From: Ostreococcus mediterraneus
Taxonomy: Eukaryota > Chlorophyta > Mamiellophyceae > Mamiellales > Bathycoccaceae
Direction: 5' to 3'
NCBI GenBank assembly: GCA_012295225.1
Contig: WMKK01000006.1
Span: forward strand, 558,001-622,000
DNA length: 64,000 bases
Within the stretch, counting starts at the first letter, position 1; every line of letters begins with the position of its first letter. The notes under the pieces are model-generated. The model ran no database searches and was not told the DNA's origin. It worked only from the letters and a program-made list of their open reading frames with translations. Position numbers and translations under genes: made by a program. Shown here piece by piece: positions 47,307 to 57,583 of the stretch.

Positions 47307-48092
47307 GTTGAAGGACTATTCGCGCGCGCACACACACATCGTCAGTCACCGCGATCAAAAACCAACCCCACCGTACACCTTCCCACGCGTTCCTCGCCCT
47401 CACGCGGCGAATATCCCCACGCAACCCACCGCCAGGCGCCAAAGATCATCCGCAATCAGTATCACCCAGCATCATCACGCGATCGCGCCGCCAAGCCCAC
47501 CCCATGCACACCATCCGCGCGCGCACCGCCCCGCGACCGCGCGACCGCGCGCACCGCCCCGCACCACGCGCGGTCACATTCCACACCACCAAACCCGCGC
47601 GTGCGCGCCACCATTCGCGACGTCCCGGCGCGACGCCACCGCGAGAATCATTCCAGATGTCCCGCGCGCCGCCAACCTCGCATCGCATCCGCGCGCGATT
47701 GACCCGCAGCGCATCCCTCGCGGACGCGACACCGCGCCGCGCGCGCACACAACAAAAAAACACGCATAACGCATGCGTAGACGTACCTCGGGTGTGCGTG
47801 TGTGGGTGCGGTGTGTGTGCGTAAGAAGGCGTCGTGCGTCGAAACGCGACTGTGTGGCGCATCGCGACGCATCGACGACCCTCGAGGTCAGGCGACTTCG
47901 CCCCACGACGAGGGGGTCGGTCTCTGGTCGTGATTGGTCGATCGAAAGACGTGTATCTGTGCCCGTGCCGACCTCGGGGTTTTGACGTAGTGTACGGCGA
48001 CTCGGGCCATATCGTGTATACGATGGGTGTATAGTATGGGGTGATATTGGGGATACATCGCCCAACACGCGACACAGTACGACGCGCGCGCC
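47307..48092. promoter_or_regulatory. Divergent intergenic region eIF4A / riboflavin synthase
   Basis: 786 bp. The part next to eIF4A (47307-47720) is a C-rich, T-poor leader on the plus strand, that is G-rich on the sense strand of eIF4A. Near 47995-48060 lies an AT-richer core with ATCGTGTATACGAT (stem 5 bp, loop 4) and TGTATAGTATGGGG, a plausible TATA-type promoter for riboflavin synthase. No RNA gene or repeat family recognised. Confidence 0.4.
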
Positions 48093-48944
48093 ATGATGAT
48101 GACGTCGTCGGTGGCGTCGGTGGCGACGCTGCGCTCGAGGTCGTCGGCGGCGATGCGCGGTGGTGGTGTAGGTGGTGCCGGTCGCGGTGCGCGTGTGTCT
48201 CGTCCGGGCGGTGGCTGTCGGCGCGCCGGTGGCGACGGCGACGATGGTGGACGGCGCGCGAGGAGGAGGATGCGCGGCGCGCCTCGAGCGCTGTTTACCG
48301 GGCTCGTGCAAGGCAAGGCGCGCGTGGAGGCGTTCGAGACGCTCGATGGCGAGTTTGCGAGGTTAACGCTTGGGTTTCCTAGCGGGACGTTGGATGGTAT
48401 ACGCATCGGGGCGTCGGTTGCGGTGAATGGGACGTGTTTGACGGTGACGCGCGTGGACGGGGTTGACGCGTGCGTGGGCTCGAGCGCGTCGAAGACGGCG
48501 AGTTTTGATTTGATTGTCGAGACTTTGCGAGCGACGAATTTAGGTAAGTTACAAGTTGGTGGTGAGGTGAATTATGAGCGATCGGCGCGCGTGGGGGATG
48601 AAATTGGTGGTCACACGGTGTCGGGACACGTGCACTGCACGGCGGCGATAACCGCCGTGGAGGACACCGAGCACAATCGCAAGGTTGTGTTCAAGCTCAG
48701 CGATGTGGGGTTGATCAAATACGTGCTTCCGAAAGGATTTATCTCTGTCGATGGATGTAGCCTAACCGTGGGCGAGGTGAACAAAACCACTGGGGAATTC
48801 AACGTGTGGCTCATTCCCGAAACGTTGCGCGTCACGGTGCTCGGAAACAAGTCGGTGGGCGACGACGTCAACCTCGAAATCGAGTCGCAAACGCAAGTCA
48901 TCGTCGATACCATCGAGCGTTACATGGCCGAACGTGGGATGTAG
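48093..48944 (+). CDS. Riboflavin synthase, plastid-targeted
   Basis: A 283-residue protein whose last 215 residues are a two-repeat riboflavin synthase: first lumazine-binding repeat from LFTGLVQGKARVEAFETL to VAVNGTCLTV, second from GGHTVSGHVHCTAAITAVED to ISVDGCSLTVGEV. It joins two lumazines to give riboflavin. The FTGLVQ start and both GHxV/C-L-T-V blocks are intact. The first 65 residues (MMMTSSVASVATLRSRSS...) are a Ser/Arg/Gly-rich transit peptide, fitting the plastid location of the plant pathway. Confidence 0.95.
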   Translation: MMMTSSVASVATLRSRSSAAMRGGGVGGAGRGARVSRPGGGCRRAGGDGDDGGRRARRRMRGAPRALFTGLVQGKARVEAFETLDGEFARLTLGFPSGTLDGIRIGASVAVNGTCLTVTRVDGVDACVGSSASKTASFDLIVETLRATNLGKLQVGGEVNYERSARVGDEIGGHTVSGHVHCTAAITAVEDTEHNRKVVFKLSDVGLIKYVLPKGFISVDGCSLTVGEVNKTTGEFNVWLIPETLRVTVLGNKSVGDDVNLEIESQTQVIVDTIERYMAERGM

Positions 48945-49071
48945 CTAATTTATCTTTCATAGTATTTCAATAACCAGTACAGTACGTAGTAGTAAGGTTT
49001 CATTCGCCCTCGGCTAACTCTCGTCAAAAATTCAGTCCTTGGTGGTTTGTTGCTAAACTCTACCCTTTTGC

Positions 49072-49450
49072 TCAATTCAAAATCCCCTTCATGTGTCGCA
49101 CACCGCACGCATTACATAAAGTCTTCTTCCCTTCTGGCCCCATGCGCCACTGCGGGGTTTTCACCGTCCCGCAATGCAAGCACCCACGTCGTTGTCGCTT
49201 GCCGTCGATTGAGACGTACGCGTCGGCGGCGCGCGACGTCTTGCCCGCCTTGCCCGCCGGTTTCCTCGCGGTGCGACGACCGCTGGTGCGATGATTCGCA
49301 TCAGTAGCATAGGGGCGAGTACGTTTGATGCTGCGCTTACGCTGGCTGTACACGGCAACATGGTCGCCGTCTGACTCCTCGGCGTCGCTCGACGAGCGCA
49401 TCGCAGCGCTGTCCTCCAAGAGCGCCGCCGGCCGAAACGCGCACAAACGT

Positions 49451-49486
<36 letters not shown>

Positions 49487-50888
49487 ATCAAATCACTCGC
49501 GATTTTAAACACACGACCGTCGGCAGCGGTGACAAAAGAGTCGTGGGCGGATTCATTCGTAAACGCCGACATCGTCGGTTTCGCGAGCGCGGGTGCCGAC
49601 AACGCCGATTTAATCGTCGCCTCGCGTCTCGCGCGTTCCGACATCTCAGACGCTTCCCACGCGAGTTCTCGCGCTCGACGCGTGCGTTCGACGTGTTCAG
49701 GTTCACGGATAAAACGCACTGGCGACGGCGGCGTGGACATCCAATCCATATCGTGTTCTAAAAATGTCGATCCAAGACCAAACGCGTCCGCGACGACGTC
49801 GTCATCCTCGGCGTCGCTCCCGGCGCTCGCGACGCACCGCGGACGCTCAATCCATTCCGGTGCGATGAACGGTACGGTTTCCTCAGCATCGTAGCATTCA
49901 TGCGCATCAAAAGCCGCGGTGATATCGCGCGGAAGCGAAGGTAAAGAATGTAACGCAAACAAAGCCTGTGAAAAAGCGCGAATACGCGAGGCGCGTCAGT
50001 CCGTCGCTCAAAACGAGGCACCTGGCGAGAATATACTCGCGCGCTCGCGCGAGCGACTCGGATGTTTCACGCGTTGTTGTAGCGCACACATCCGAATCAC
50101 ACGAACGCACATACGAAAAGAATACACACACACACACACACACACACACGTACCTCATCAAACGCCAAAGGCGCGCCTTCGTACGCCTCAACCGCGCCTC
50201 GCGCGTCTTCGATCAACCCCGCCCGACGCGACGCCTCGCGCGCGCCTTCGCCCGTCGCCTCCACCACGCACACCCCCATCGTCGCCCCCGCATCCGCGCA
50301 CGCATCACTCCCATCATCATCCCCGAACGCCATCCAACACGTCACGTCATCCACACCACCATCCGCGACATCCGCGACGTCGCGCGCCGTCGCGATCGTC
50401 CCATCCTCGGTGCCCACCTCTCGCGGTCCCAGACGCATCGTGGTGTCGGAACCTTCCGCGCGCGCCCGCGCCCCGCGCGACGCCTCCCGCACCCCGCGCG
50501 CGCGCACAAACGTCGTACAAAATTCACCCGACGCGCGCGCGCCGTCCCCCCGCGCACCGTCCCCCCGCGCGCGCGTCGCGACCGCGCGCGCGCGTCGTTG
50601 ACCGACGCGCGCCTCCGCATCGCCATCGCCATCGCCATCGCCATCGCGCCCCATCGCGCGCGACGACGCCCGCCTCGTCCTCACCATCGACGCCGACGCC
50701 GCCGACGACGACACCGAATTCGCCGCGGTATTCCCACGCCGCGCGCGCATCGTCATCGTCGTCGTCGCCCCACCCGCGTCGCCGCCCGTCGCGTCATCCG
50801 TCGTCATCGCCGTCGTCGCCCGCCGAACGCCGCGCGTCGTCTCGCCCCGGCGACTCGACGCGCGTCGACGCGCGCTCGTGCGACCCAT
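49072..50888 (-). CDS. GATA-type zinc finger transcription factor, two exons
   Basis: The C terminus holds one GATA finger, [20 protein letters not shown] then [12 protein letters not shown], with an 18-residue loop as in most plant GATA factors (Cys at about 507, 510, 529, 532). Two exons are proposed: 50888-50154 and 49965-49072 (542 residues). The 5' site is GAG/GTACGTG followed directly by a GT repeat, the branch CTGAC lies at 49999-49995 and the 3' site is TTTTTCACAG at 49970-49966; both ends are phase 0. The second exon alone has no ATG at its start. The N-terminal part is Arg/Ala/Thr/Asp-rich with a short ordered-looking part ([12 protein letters not shown]...[12 protein letters not shown]). 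A poly-Asp run sits before the finger region. Confidence 0.82.
50124..50150. repeat. (CA/GT)n microsatellite within the GATA intron
   Basis: About 13 CA units on the plus strand. On the transcribed strand it reads GTGTGT directly behind the GTAC of the proposed 5' splice site. Confidence 0.9.
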
Positions 50889-51895
50889 GCGCGCGCGCGT
50901 GCGTCACTGAAAAAAAAACCGCCGCCGCCGCCGCTCGCGTCGTCGTCGTCGTCGTCGCGTCGCGTCGCGTCGTCGTCTGTCGCGCGTCGATCGATCCCTC
51001 GGAAGGTCGTCGACGTCGCTTTTGGGTCGTCGGTCGGCGGTCGGCGTCGTCGGTCGGCGTCGGCCGGCCGTCGTCGTCGGCGCGGTTTTGGCGGGAAAAC
51101 GTACGATTGACCGATCACGACCTCGGGCGGTGACCCCCTCCGACGCGGTCGGGACGCCGATCGCGCGCGATCGCGGACGCGCGCGAAAACGCTCGCGAAA
51201 CGGCGCGCGCGCGCGCGTGGGGGGCGCGTGGGTTCGGACATACGGCGTTGTTGGGCGTTCGGACATACGGCGTTCGGACATACGGCGTTGTGTGCGCGCG
51301 CGCCGTCGGTCGCGCGCGCGCGGGTCGCGGTGCGACATCGATCGAACCTTTTTCGCGAGTCGATCACCACGGTCGACGGACGACGACGACCCAGGACGCA
51401 TGGAATGCTTGAATGAATGAGTGATTGAATGATTGGATGATTGGATGATGATTGGACGATTGCATGCGGCGGCATTGGTTGGCGGAGCACCGCACGCGCG
51501 ACGCCCTCAGGCGGGTCTTCGTCGCGTACGGCGGAGATTCGGTGGACGCCGCGCGTCGTTCGCGAGGTCGCGACGCGCGCGAGAGGCACGCGGAGGCGTC
51601 GTTCGCGGTCGCGGTCGCGGTCGTGGAGAAAACCCGCGCGCGAGGCGCGGATCGTTTTCGTCGTCTTCGCGCGCGCGCGCGAGGGCGCGTGCGAGGGTGG
51701 GGTGCGGACGCGCTGCGTGCGACGACGGGCGTGACGTGTGCGTGCGCGCGTGAGCGTCGAGCGAGACGGACGTGGGGCATCGAGCGCGGCGTGAGAGAGG
51801 CGGACGAGACGCGGACGATCGTCGATCTGTGATCTTTCTTCGCCCGCGCGCGTCGGTGGCTTTGGTGCGTCGTCGTCGTCGAGGTTGCTGGCGCG
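50889..51895. promoter_or_regulatory. Long divergent intergenic region GATA / NOT1
   Basis: About 1 kb, very CpG-rich. It includes CGT/CGTCG tracts at 50921-50985, three copies of GTTCGGACATACGGCG at 51232-51289 (same word as upstream of the kinesin), and GATTGGAT/GATTGAAT-type short repeats at 51418-51455. Several open frames run through it but have Arg/Ala-only composition, so I call none. The 5' leader of NOT1 is expected to lie in the last few hundred bp. Confidence 0.45.
51232..51289 (+). repeat. Three copies of GTTCGGACATACGGCG
   Basis: Copies begin at 51232, 51257 and 51272; the second and third overlap by one base in a head-to-tail array. A near-identical word occurs at 6276-6290 and, inverted with one change, at about 58826-58840. 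Confidence 0.8.
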
Positions 51896-54800
51896 ATGGG
51901 TGACGGGTCGAGTAAAGGTGATGTGAACGCGATGCGGTTGGCGTCTGTGGCGTCCACGGCGGAGGCGTTAGAGGAGCTCGGGTACGCGTGCGCGTTCGCG
52001 AAGGATGGCTTGGTTGAAATTCTAGGGAAATTGCCAAAGTTGGATGACGTGGGGTTAGCCAAGGTTATTGGCATGATTGCGCGCACGCATACGGGTTTAG
52101 AGAGCGGCACGGGTGAGCGGAACTTGGTGGCGCTCGCGAAGAGTGCGGGGATCGCGGTGCCGTCGGCTGAAGCTTTACGATCGTCGACGTGGAACGTGGA
52201 TGTCGTCGTAGACGCCGTGTCGCAGTGCTACAAGGATTTAAGCTGGGAGAGCGCGTTGGATAGGCTGGACCAGCCCGAGTTTGGGTGCCCGGATGCGCGC
52301 TCGTTTCAGCTGCTGTGTGATATGTACTCCAGAGCGACTGGGAAGAATTTTCCAGCCAAGGCGCTGTGCGCGTCGCCGTGGGCGAAGAATCAGGAGGGGC
52401 AAATCGCCGCGTTGAGACAGCTCGCGGCGGCGAATAGAGAGGTGTGCGACTGGGGTAACTTGAGACATATTGACGTAGAGGGTACGCAACAAGGTGCTTG
52501 GGCGTGCTTGGATTTGATGGCTACGTTGTGCTCGTTGAGCGAGACGGGGCACAGAGACGTGGCGCGCGGCGTGTTGGAGCCGGGCGCGCAGCGCGCTCCG
52601 GAAACCGTGTGTATCACCCTCTCGCAGGCGAGTGACGAACACAACGCGCTCGCGCGTGATGCGTTTGGAGCTTTACTTCCCCCTTACGTCGCCACGTCGC
52701 ACCCAAAATCTGGGTTGGTGTTGCGCAACGTGTGGGGACGTCACTCAGTGGCGGTGATTCGCGCCATGGTTGACGCGCACACGTCCTCACCAGCGGCGGC
52801 GGAGCGTATTTTTGACGTGTGTCAGGAGCTTAACGCTTTGCAAGTAGTGATCGACCGATCGCCATTCCCTTTAGCTATCGAAATGGTCTCCATCGCCTCG
52901 AGAAGAGTTGGTTTGAACTTGGAGCAATGGTTGCAAGAGAAAATCAAGGCGAATGGTGGCGCCTTTGTGAGCGCGTGCATGCGATTCTTGCGCGCGCGGG
53001 CGACTCAAGAGGGTGGCGACAAGGGTAACATGCCGTTATCCGTTGAAGTCGTACAAAGTTTCTTAAAAGTCTTACAAGGTGCGGCGCCGAACATGCCACC
53101 AGACTTGCAAGCAGAGTTGCGACAACTCATTGCGCAAATTTCGGCGTCACCGAATACGCGTCAAGCGCCCATGGCGGCGGATAATTTGTCTGCGCAAGCG
53201 GGTACGGCGCAAGGTTTCAGCGCGGATGTTGAAGAAGAAGCGAACCGATATTTCCAGCGCGTGTATTCGATGCAACAGTCTATTGGTGAATTGGTTGAAA
53301 TGTTGAGGGCATTTAGAGCGAGTCAAGTGCAGCGCGAGCGCGACATTTTCTCTTGCATGGTGCACAACTTGTTTGATGAGTACAAGTTTTTCCCCAAATA
53401 CCCGGAGAAAGAACTTCGTATCACTGCCGTGTTGTTTGGGCAGCTCATTTTACACAATCTCGTGAGTAACATCACGTTGGGCGTGGCGTTGCGATGCGTC
53501 TTGGACGCTCTTCGCAAGCCGAACGGCTCCAAGATGTTCGCCTTTGGCTCTGAGGCGCTCGAGCAGTTTAAGCGACGACTCGCTGAGTGGCCGCAGTATT
53601 GTCAGCACTTGGCGCAGATTCCACACTTGGCACAATCGCATCCGGACTTGCTACCGTTATTCTCCAAGGGTAACGATCAAACCGTCGCGCTCGGCCGAAG
53701 CGAACCGAGCATGAATAATGCTGATGCGGACAGCCAGCTCGCCGCTGGCGTCGCTGGAATGAGACTTGGAAGTGATAGCGAAGGCAATAACCCACCTTTG
53801 CCGCGATCTTTGTCGTCTGCGATGAACTTTCCACCTCAACCGCCTGGCGCTCCGCCGGCGGGCGAAGCAGCTCCAGCGGGTGTTTCGGCGGCGAGTCGCC
53901 TCGCGGCGAACCGCACATCGAGCACGCCGCAGCTCGAACGTGTGTCAAGTGGTGCGCAAATTCCATCTAGTGGCGGTACCCCTAGTGGATTCGCCACGTC
54001 GTTGAACATTGACACTTTGGTTCAAGCCAACGCGCAAGAGATCAAGCAGCCAGACGCAGCCACCATGGACAGAGTTCACTTCTTGGTGAATAACTTGTCT
54101 GCGGAAAGTATGGATGAAAAGGCTAAAGAAGTGAAGAACAGAGTCAGCGTTGACCTCTACGACTGGTTCGCTACGTATCTCGTGGTAAAACGGGCGTCGA
54201 TCGAGCCTAATTATCACACCCTCTACTTGGAGTTGCTCGACAAGATTGACGACAAGGCGTTGAACGCGGCGGTGACACAAGCCACTTACCGCAACATCAA
54301 AGTGCTCTTGTCCAGTGGTAAGGTTAAGACAAACAGTGGTGAGCGAAGTTTGTTGAAGAACCTTGGTTCTTGGCTCGGTCAACTCACGATTGCGAAGCGC
54401 AAACCCGTGTTGCAGCGTGACTTGGACGTTAAGGAGTTAATTTTGGAAAGCTATGAATCTGGTCGCATGATTGGCATTATCCCTTTCATCGCCAAAGTTC
54501 TCGAGCCTTGCAAAGATAACATAATCTTTCGTCCACCCAACCCTTGGACGATGGCTGTTTTATCTTTAATGTGCGAGATTTACAACGAGCGCGACTTGAA
54601 GTTGAACTTGAAGTTTGAGATGGAGCGTTTATTCAAGCACTTGGATGTGAACTTGAAGGAAATCGAGCCCTCTATGTTGCTCAACTCTCGCATGCGTGAA
54701 CGACAAAATAACCCAGACTTTGTTTCGGACAAGAACTTTGCCGCACCGGTGCCTTTGCAAGGTGCGTCTTCCGAAGGTTCTCTTCAACAACCTGGTATGG

Positions 54801-57349
54801 GAGTTGCTCGCGGCATGGACGAGGAGGAGAAGGTTCGTTTGCAAACGCAAAGTTTGGAAGGTGCGTTACCGAACATGCAAGCGCACGTTCGCGTAGCACC
54901 AGCTCCAAATTTGCCCGAATCAACTCGTGCGGCACTCGTGCGGCTTCTCCCGGTGGCTTTGACGCAAGGTATCCGCGAGATTGTCGCCCCTGTTGTCGAG
55001 CGCTCGGTGACCATCGCGTGCAAGACTTCGCAAGAGTTGGTGCGTAAGGATTTCGCCACTGAGCTTGACATCAACCGCGTCCGTAAGGCGGCACATCTTA
55101 TGGTGTCGTCCCTCGCTGGATCTCTCGCGTTGGTAACTTGCCGCGAGCCTCTCAAGGCGAGCGTGGCGAATCAGCTCAGAGCTCTGTTGCAGCAATCTGG
55201 TGCCGGCGTGGGCTCGGAGGCATCCGCCCTCGAAGCTGCGGTGCAAGCGGCGACGGTGGATAACCTTGAATTGGGTTGTGCACTCATCGAAAAGGCAGCG
55301 TCTGAAAAGGCTATTCGCGACATCGATGAATCGCTCGCCGCAGCGGCGATGGTGCGTCAAAAGCATCGCGAGGCTGGTATCAACCAACCCTTCTTTGACA
55401 CCGCTGTCATGCAAGGTCGATATCCGGCGGCACTTCCCGAGTCTCTTCGACCGCGACCTGGGCAGTTGCCTACCGCAGCTCTTCGTATTTACGACGATTT
55501 TGCGCAACTTCCGCGTGTGCCACCGCCGCCGCCCTCTGGCGCGCCGCCGGCATTCGCTCGCCAGCCGTTTGGCGCGCCACAACCGCCGCCACCGCCCGTG
55601 GGTTATCCCGGTGGGATGCCGCCGCCGCCGCCCCCTGGGGCGCCGCCGCCGCTTCCTCCGGATGCCCCCGCTGGTACCGCGGGTGAAGGCGTACCGTCAC
55701 AACCGGATGGCTCGCAAGAAGTTGGCAAGGATGCTGCGAAGATGTCTGGCGCGCCGCCGCACGCGATTCCTGATCCAGCTGGTTTGCGCGAGAAGGTTGC
55801 CGCACACTTTGACGAATGGGCTCGCGTCCAAGAGTTGCCACCCACGGAAGCCGCTAGCGTTGCCTTCATGCAACGTCTCGTCGAATCGCGGTTGCTTGCC
55901 GAGGACACGCAAGAGCGCTTCTTGCGCATCTTGGTTGAACTCGCCGTCACGCACTGCCTCGGGAGTGAAGTCCCAGGTGCGACGCCGCAAGCGACATCGC
56001 AGCTCTCGTTCGCCGCGATTGATGCGTATGTCCGTCTCGTTACGCGATTGGTTCGCCGTAAAGAAGAAGCGTTGGCATCGCGACTGGCCTTCTTTGGTCG
56101 CGCCTTGGTTGCCGTCGTGCGCACCGCAATGCGAGACACGGATGAAAGAAATGTGGCATTCAACGCCCGTCCGTACTTCCGCGCCCTCGCCGGTTTACTC
56201 AACGAGATGCACGCCCCGAATGATGCGTTGGATTCCTCCCATCCGCAAGTACTCGCCGCGTTTGCAAGTGCCTTCTTGGCGTTGCAACCGCTCCGCGTAC
56301 CAGGCTTTGCGTTTGCTTGGCTCGAACTCGTGTCGCACAGGTGCTTCATGCCTCGTCTTTTGATCGATCACGAACAAAAAGGCTGGCCTTTGTTGCAGCG
56401 ATTGTTGACAGCCATCTTGCGGTTTATGGAGCCGCACCTTCGAACGGCGGACTTGACGGAACCGATCAAGTTGTTGTACAAGGGCATGCTACGAATGTTC
56501 TTGGTCTTGTTGCACGATTTCCCAGAGTTTTTGTGCAATCATCACTTCAACTTTTGCGACATCATTCCGCCCAACTGCATTCAGTTGCGCAACTTGGTGT
56601 TGTCGGCGTATCCGCGCAACATGCGCTTACCCGATCCGTTCACGCCAAACTTGAAGGTTGATTTGTTGCCTGAAATTTCGCAGCCGCCACGCATCAACGC
56701 CGACGCGGACCACGCTTTCCGCTCCTCGCCTTTGCGAGAAGACGTGGAAACGTTCTTGAAGACACGCAAACCTGACAACTTGGTGCAACACATCATCCAT
56801 CGATTGACGCTCACTCCTGCGGCGGCGTTGACGGCGGGTACCAAGTACAATGTTCCATTGTTGAACGCGTTTGTCTTGTACGTCGGCGTGCAAGCGATTC
56901 AAGCCAACCGCAGTAAGGACACTGCGAGCGGAATCGCACAGAGCGCACCCATGGATTTATTCCAACAACTTGCGCAATCGCTCGATTTGGAGGGCCGTTA
57001 CCTCTTCGTGAACGCGATTGCGAATCAGCTTCGATACCCGAACTGTCACACGCACTACTTTTCGTGCGTCGTCTTGTACTTGTTCTCCGAAGCCAAGTTT
57101 GGAATTGTCCAAGAACAAATCACTCGCGTTCTTCTCGAACGCTTGATCGTCAACCGTCCTCACCCATGGGGTTTGTTGATTACGTTCATTGAGTTGATTA
57201 AAAACCCGCGGTACAAGTTTTGGAGTCACTCGTTCACCAAGTGCTCTCCGGAAATCGAGCGACTGTTTGAATCCGTCGCTCGCTCGTGCCTGCCACCAGA
57301 AAATAAGGAAGGTGCGGTGCCTAAACCGGTACCCGCCGCGACTTCTTAA
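51896..57349 (+). CDS. NOT1: CCR4-NOT complex scaffold subunit NOT1 (CNOT1)
   Basis: An 1817-residue scaffold of the cytoplasmic mRNA deadenylase complex. In order: a HEAT-like region (EELGYACAF..., KVIGMIARTHTGLESG at about 60), a TTP-binding-like and then MIF4G domain that binds CAF1 (around 700-960), the DUF3819/CNOT9-binding region (about 1000-1170), a Pro-rich linker (GGMPPPPPPGAPPPLPPDAP, about 1240), and the NOT1 superdomain that holds NOT2/NOT3 (from about 1430, LLYKGMLRMFLVLLHDFPEF, NLVLSAYPRNMRLPDPFTPN). Compared with animal NOT1 (about 2370) it lacks roughly the first 200 residues; I found no upstream exon. One uninterrupted frame. Confidence 0.95.
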   Translation: MGDGSSKGDVNAMRLASVASTAEALEELGYACAFAKDGLVEILGKLPKLDDVGLAKVIGMIARTHTGLESGTGERNLVALAKSAGIAVPSAEALRSSTWNVDVVVDAVSQCYKDLSWESALDRLDQPEFGCPDARSFQLLCDMYSRATGKNFPAKALCASPWAKNQEGQIAALRQLAAANREVCDWGNLRHIDVEGTQQGAWACLDLMATLCSLSETGHRDVARGVLEPGAQRAPETVCITLSQASDEHNALARDAFGALLPPYVATSHPKSGLVLRNVWGRHSVAVIRAMVDAHTSSPAAAERIFDVCQELNALQVVIDRSPFPLAIEMVSIASRRVGLNLEQWLQEKIKANGGAFVSACMRFLRARATQEGGDKGNMPLSVEVVQSFLKVLQGAAPNMPPDLQAELRQLIAQISASPNTRQAPMAADNLSAQAGTAQGFSADVEEEANRYFQRVYSMQQSIGELVEMLRAFRASQVQRERDIFSCMVHNLFDEYKFFPKYPEKELRITAVLFGQLILHNLVSNITLGVALRCVLDALRKPNGSKMFAFGSEALEQFKRRLAEWPQYCQHLAQIPHLAQSHPDLLPLFSKGNDQTVALGRSEPSMNNADADSQLAAGVAGMRLGSDSEGNNPPLPRSLSSAMNFPPQPPGAPPAGEAAPAGVSAASRLAANRTSSTPQLERVSSGAQIPSSGGTPSGFATSLNIDTLVQANAQEIKQPDAATMDRVHFLVNNLSAESMDEKAKEVKNRVSVDLYDWFATYLVVKRASIEPNYHTLYLELLDKIDDKALNAAVTQATYRNIKVLLSSGKVKTNSGERSLLKNLGSWLGQLTIAKRKPVLQRDLDVKELILESYESGRMIGIIPFIAKVLEPCKDNIIFRPPNPWTMAVLSLMCEIYNERDLKLNLKFEMERLFKHLDVNLKEIEPSMLLNSRMRERQNNPDFVSDKNFAAPVPLQGASSEGSLQQPGMGVARGMDEEEKVRLQTQSLEGALPNMQAHVRVAPAPNLPESTRAALVRLLPVALTQGIREIVAPVVERSVTIACKTSQELVRKDFATELDINRVRKAAHLMVSSLAGSLALVTCREPLKASVANQLRALLQQSGAGVGSEASALEAAVQAATVDNLELGCALIEKAASEKAIRDIDESLAAAAMVRQKHREAGINQPFFDTAVMQGRYPAALPESLRPRPGQLPTAALRIYDDFAQLPRVPPPPPSGAPPAFARQPFGAPQPPPPPVGYPGGMPPPPPPGAPPPLPPDAPAGTAGEGVPSQPDGSQEVGKDAAKMSGAPPHAIPDPAGLREKVAAHFDEWARVQELPPTEAASVAFMQRLVESRLLAEDTQERFLRILVELAVTHCLGSEVPGATPQATSQLSFAAIDAYVRLVTRLVRRKEEALASRLAFFGRALVAVVRTAMRDTDERNVAFNARPYFRALAGLLNEMHAPNDALDSSHPQVLAAFASAFLALQPLRVPGFAFAWLELVSHRCFMPRLLIDHEQKGWPLLQRLLTAILRFMEPHLRTADLTEPIKLLYKGMLRMFLVLLHDFPEFLCNHHFNFCDIIPPNCIQLRNLVLSAYPRNMRLPDPFTPNLKVDLLPEISQPPRINADADHAFRSSPLREDVETFLKTRKPDNLVQHIIHRLTLTPAAALTAGTKYNVPLLNAFVLYVGVQAIQANRSKDTASGIAQSAPMDLFQQLAQSLDLEGRYLFVNAIANQLRYPNCHTHYFSCVVLYLFSEAKFGIVQEQITRVLLERLIVNRPHPWGLLITFIELIKNPRYKFWSHSFTKCSPEIERLFESVARSCLPPENKEGAVPKPVPAATS

Positions 57350-57583
57350 GAGAGAATGTCTCCTTCCCCTTTGTGTTACATATATTCTCCCCACGAAATG
57401 ATGGTCCCCCACAGAAAAAAAGCCAAAAAAAGTTTAGAGCTAGTTGATCTTGATAGGAAAAGGACGCATCATTGAAATGAAAATCATCAAAAAAAAATCT
57501 TAATACAATCGCGTCTACGACTACCGGCACTGGTACATGGTTAAATATTGTGTGTGTGTGGTGTGTGTGTGTGTATGTGTTGT

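Noticed and set aside
46116-47702. 528-codon open frame on the plus strand across the whole eIF4A gene
   Set aside because: It is the antisense of a highly biased gene. The product has no recognisable domain and its end runs into low-complexity Arg/Pro sequence.
49919-51133. Two overlapping plus-strand frames of 404 and 380 codons opposite the GATA gene
   Set aside because: Composition is almost entirely Arg, Pro, His, Ser and Thr; the minus-strand GATA model with splice signals explains the region better.
51452-51832. 126-codon plus-strand frame as a possible 5' exon of NOT1
   Set aside because: Arg/Ala-dominated, no similarity to the NOT1 N terminus and no splice signals linking it to 51896.
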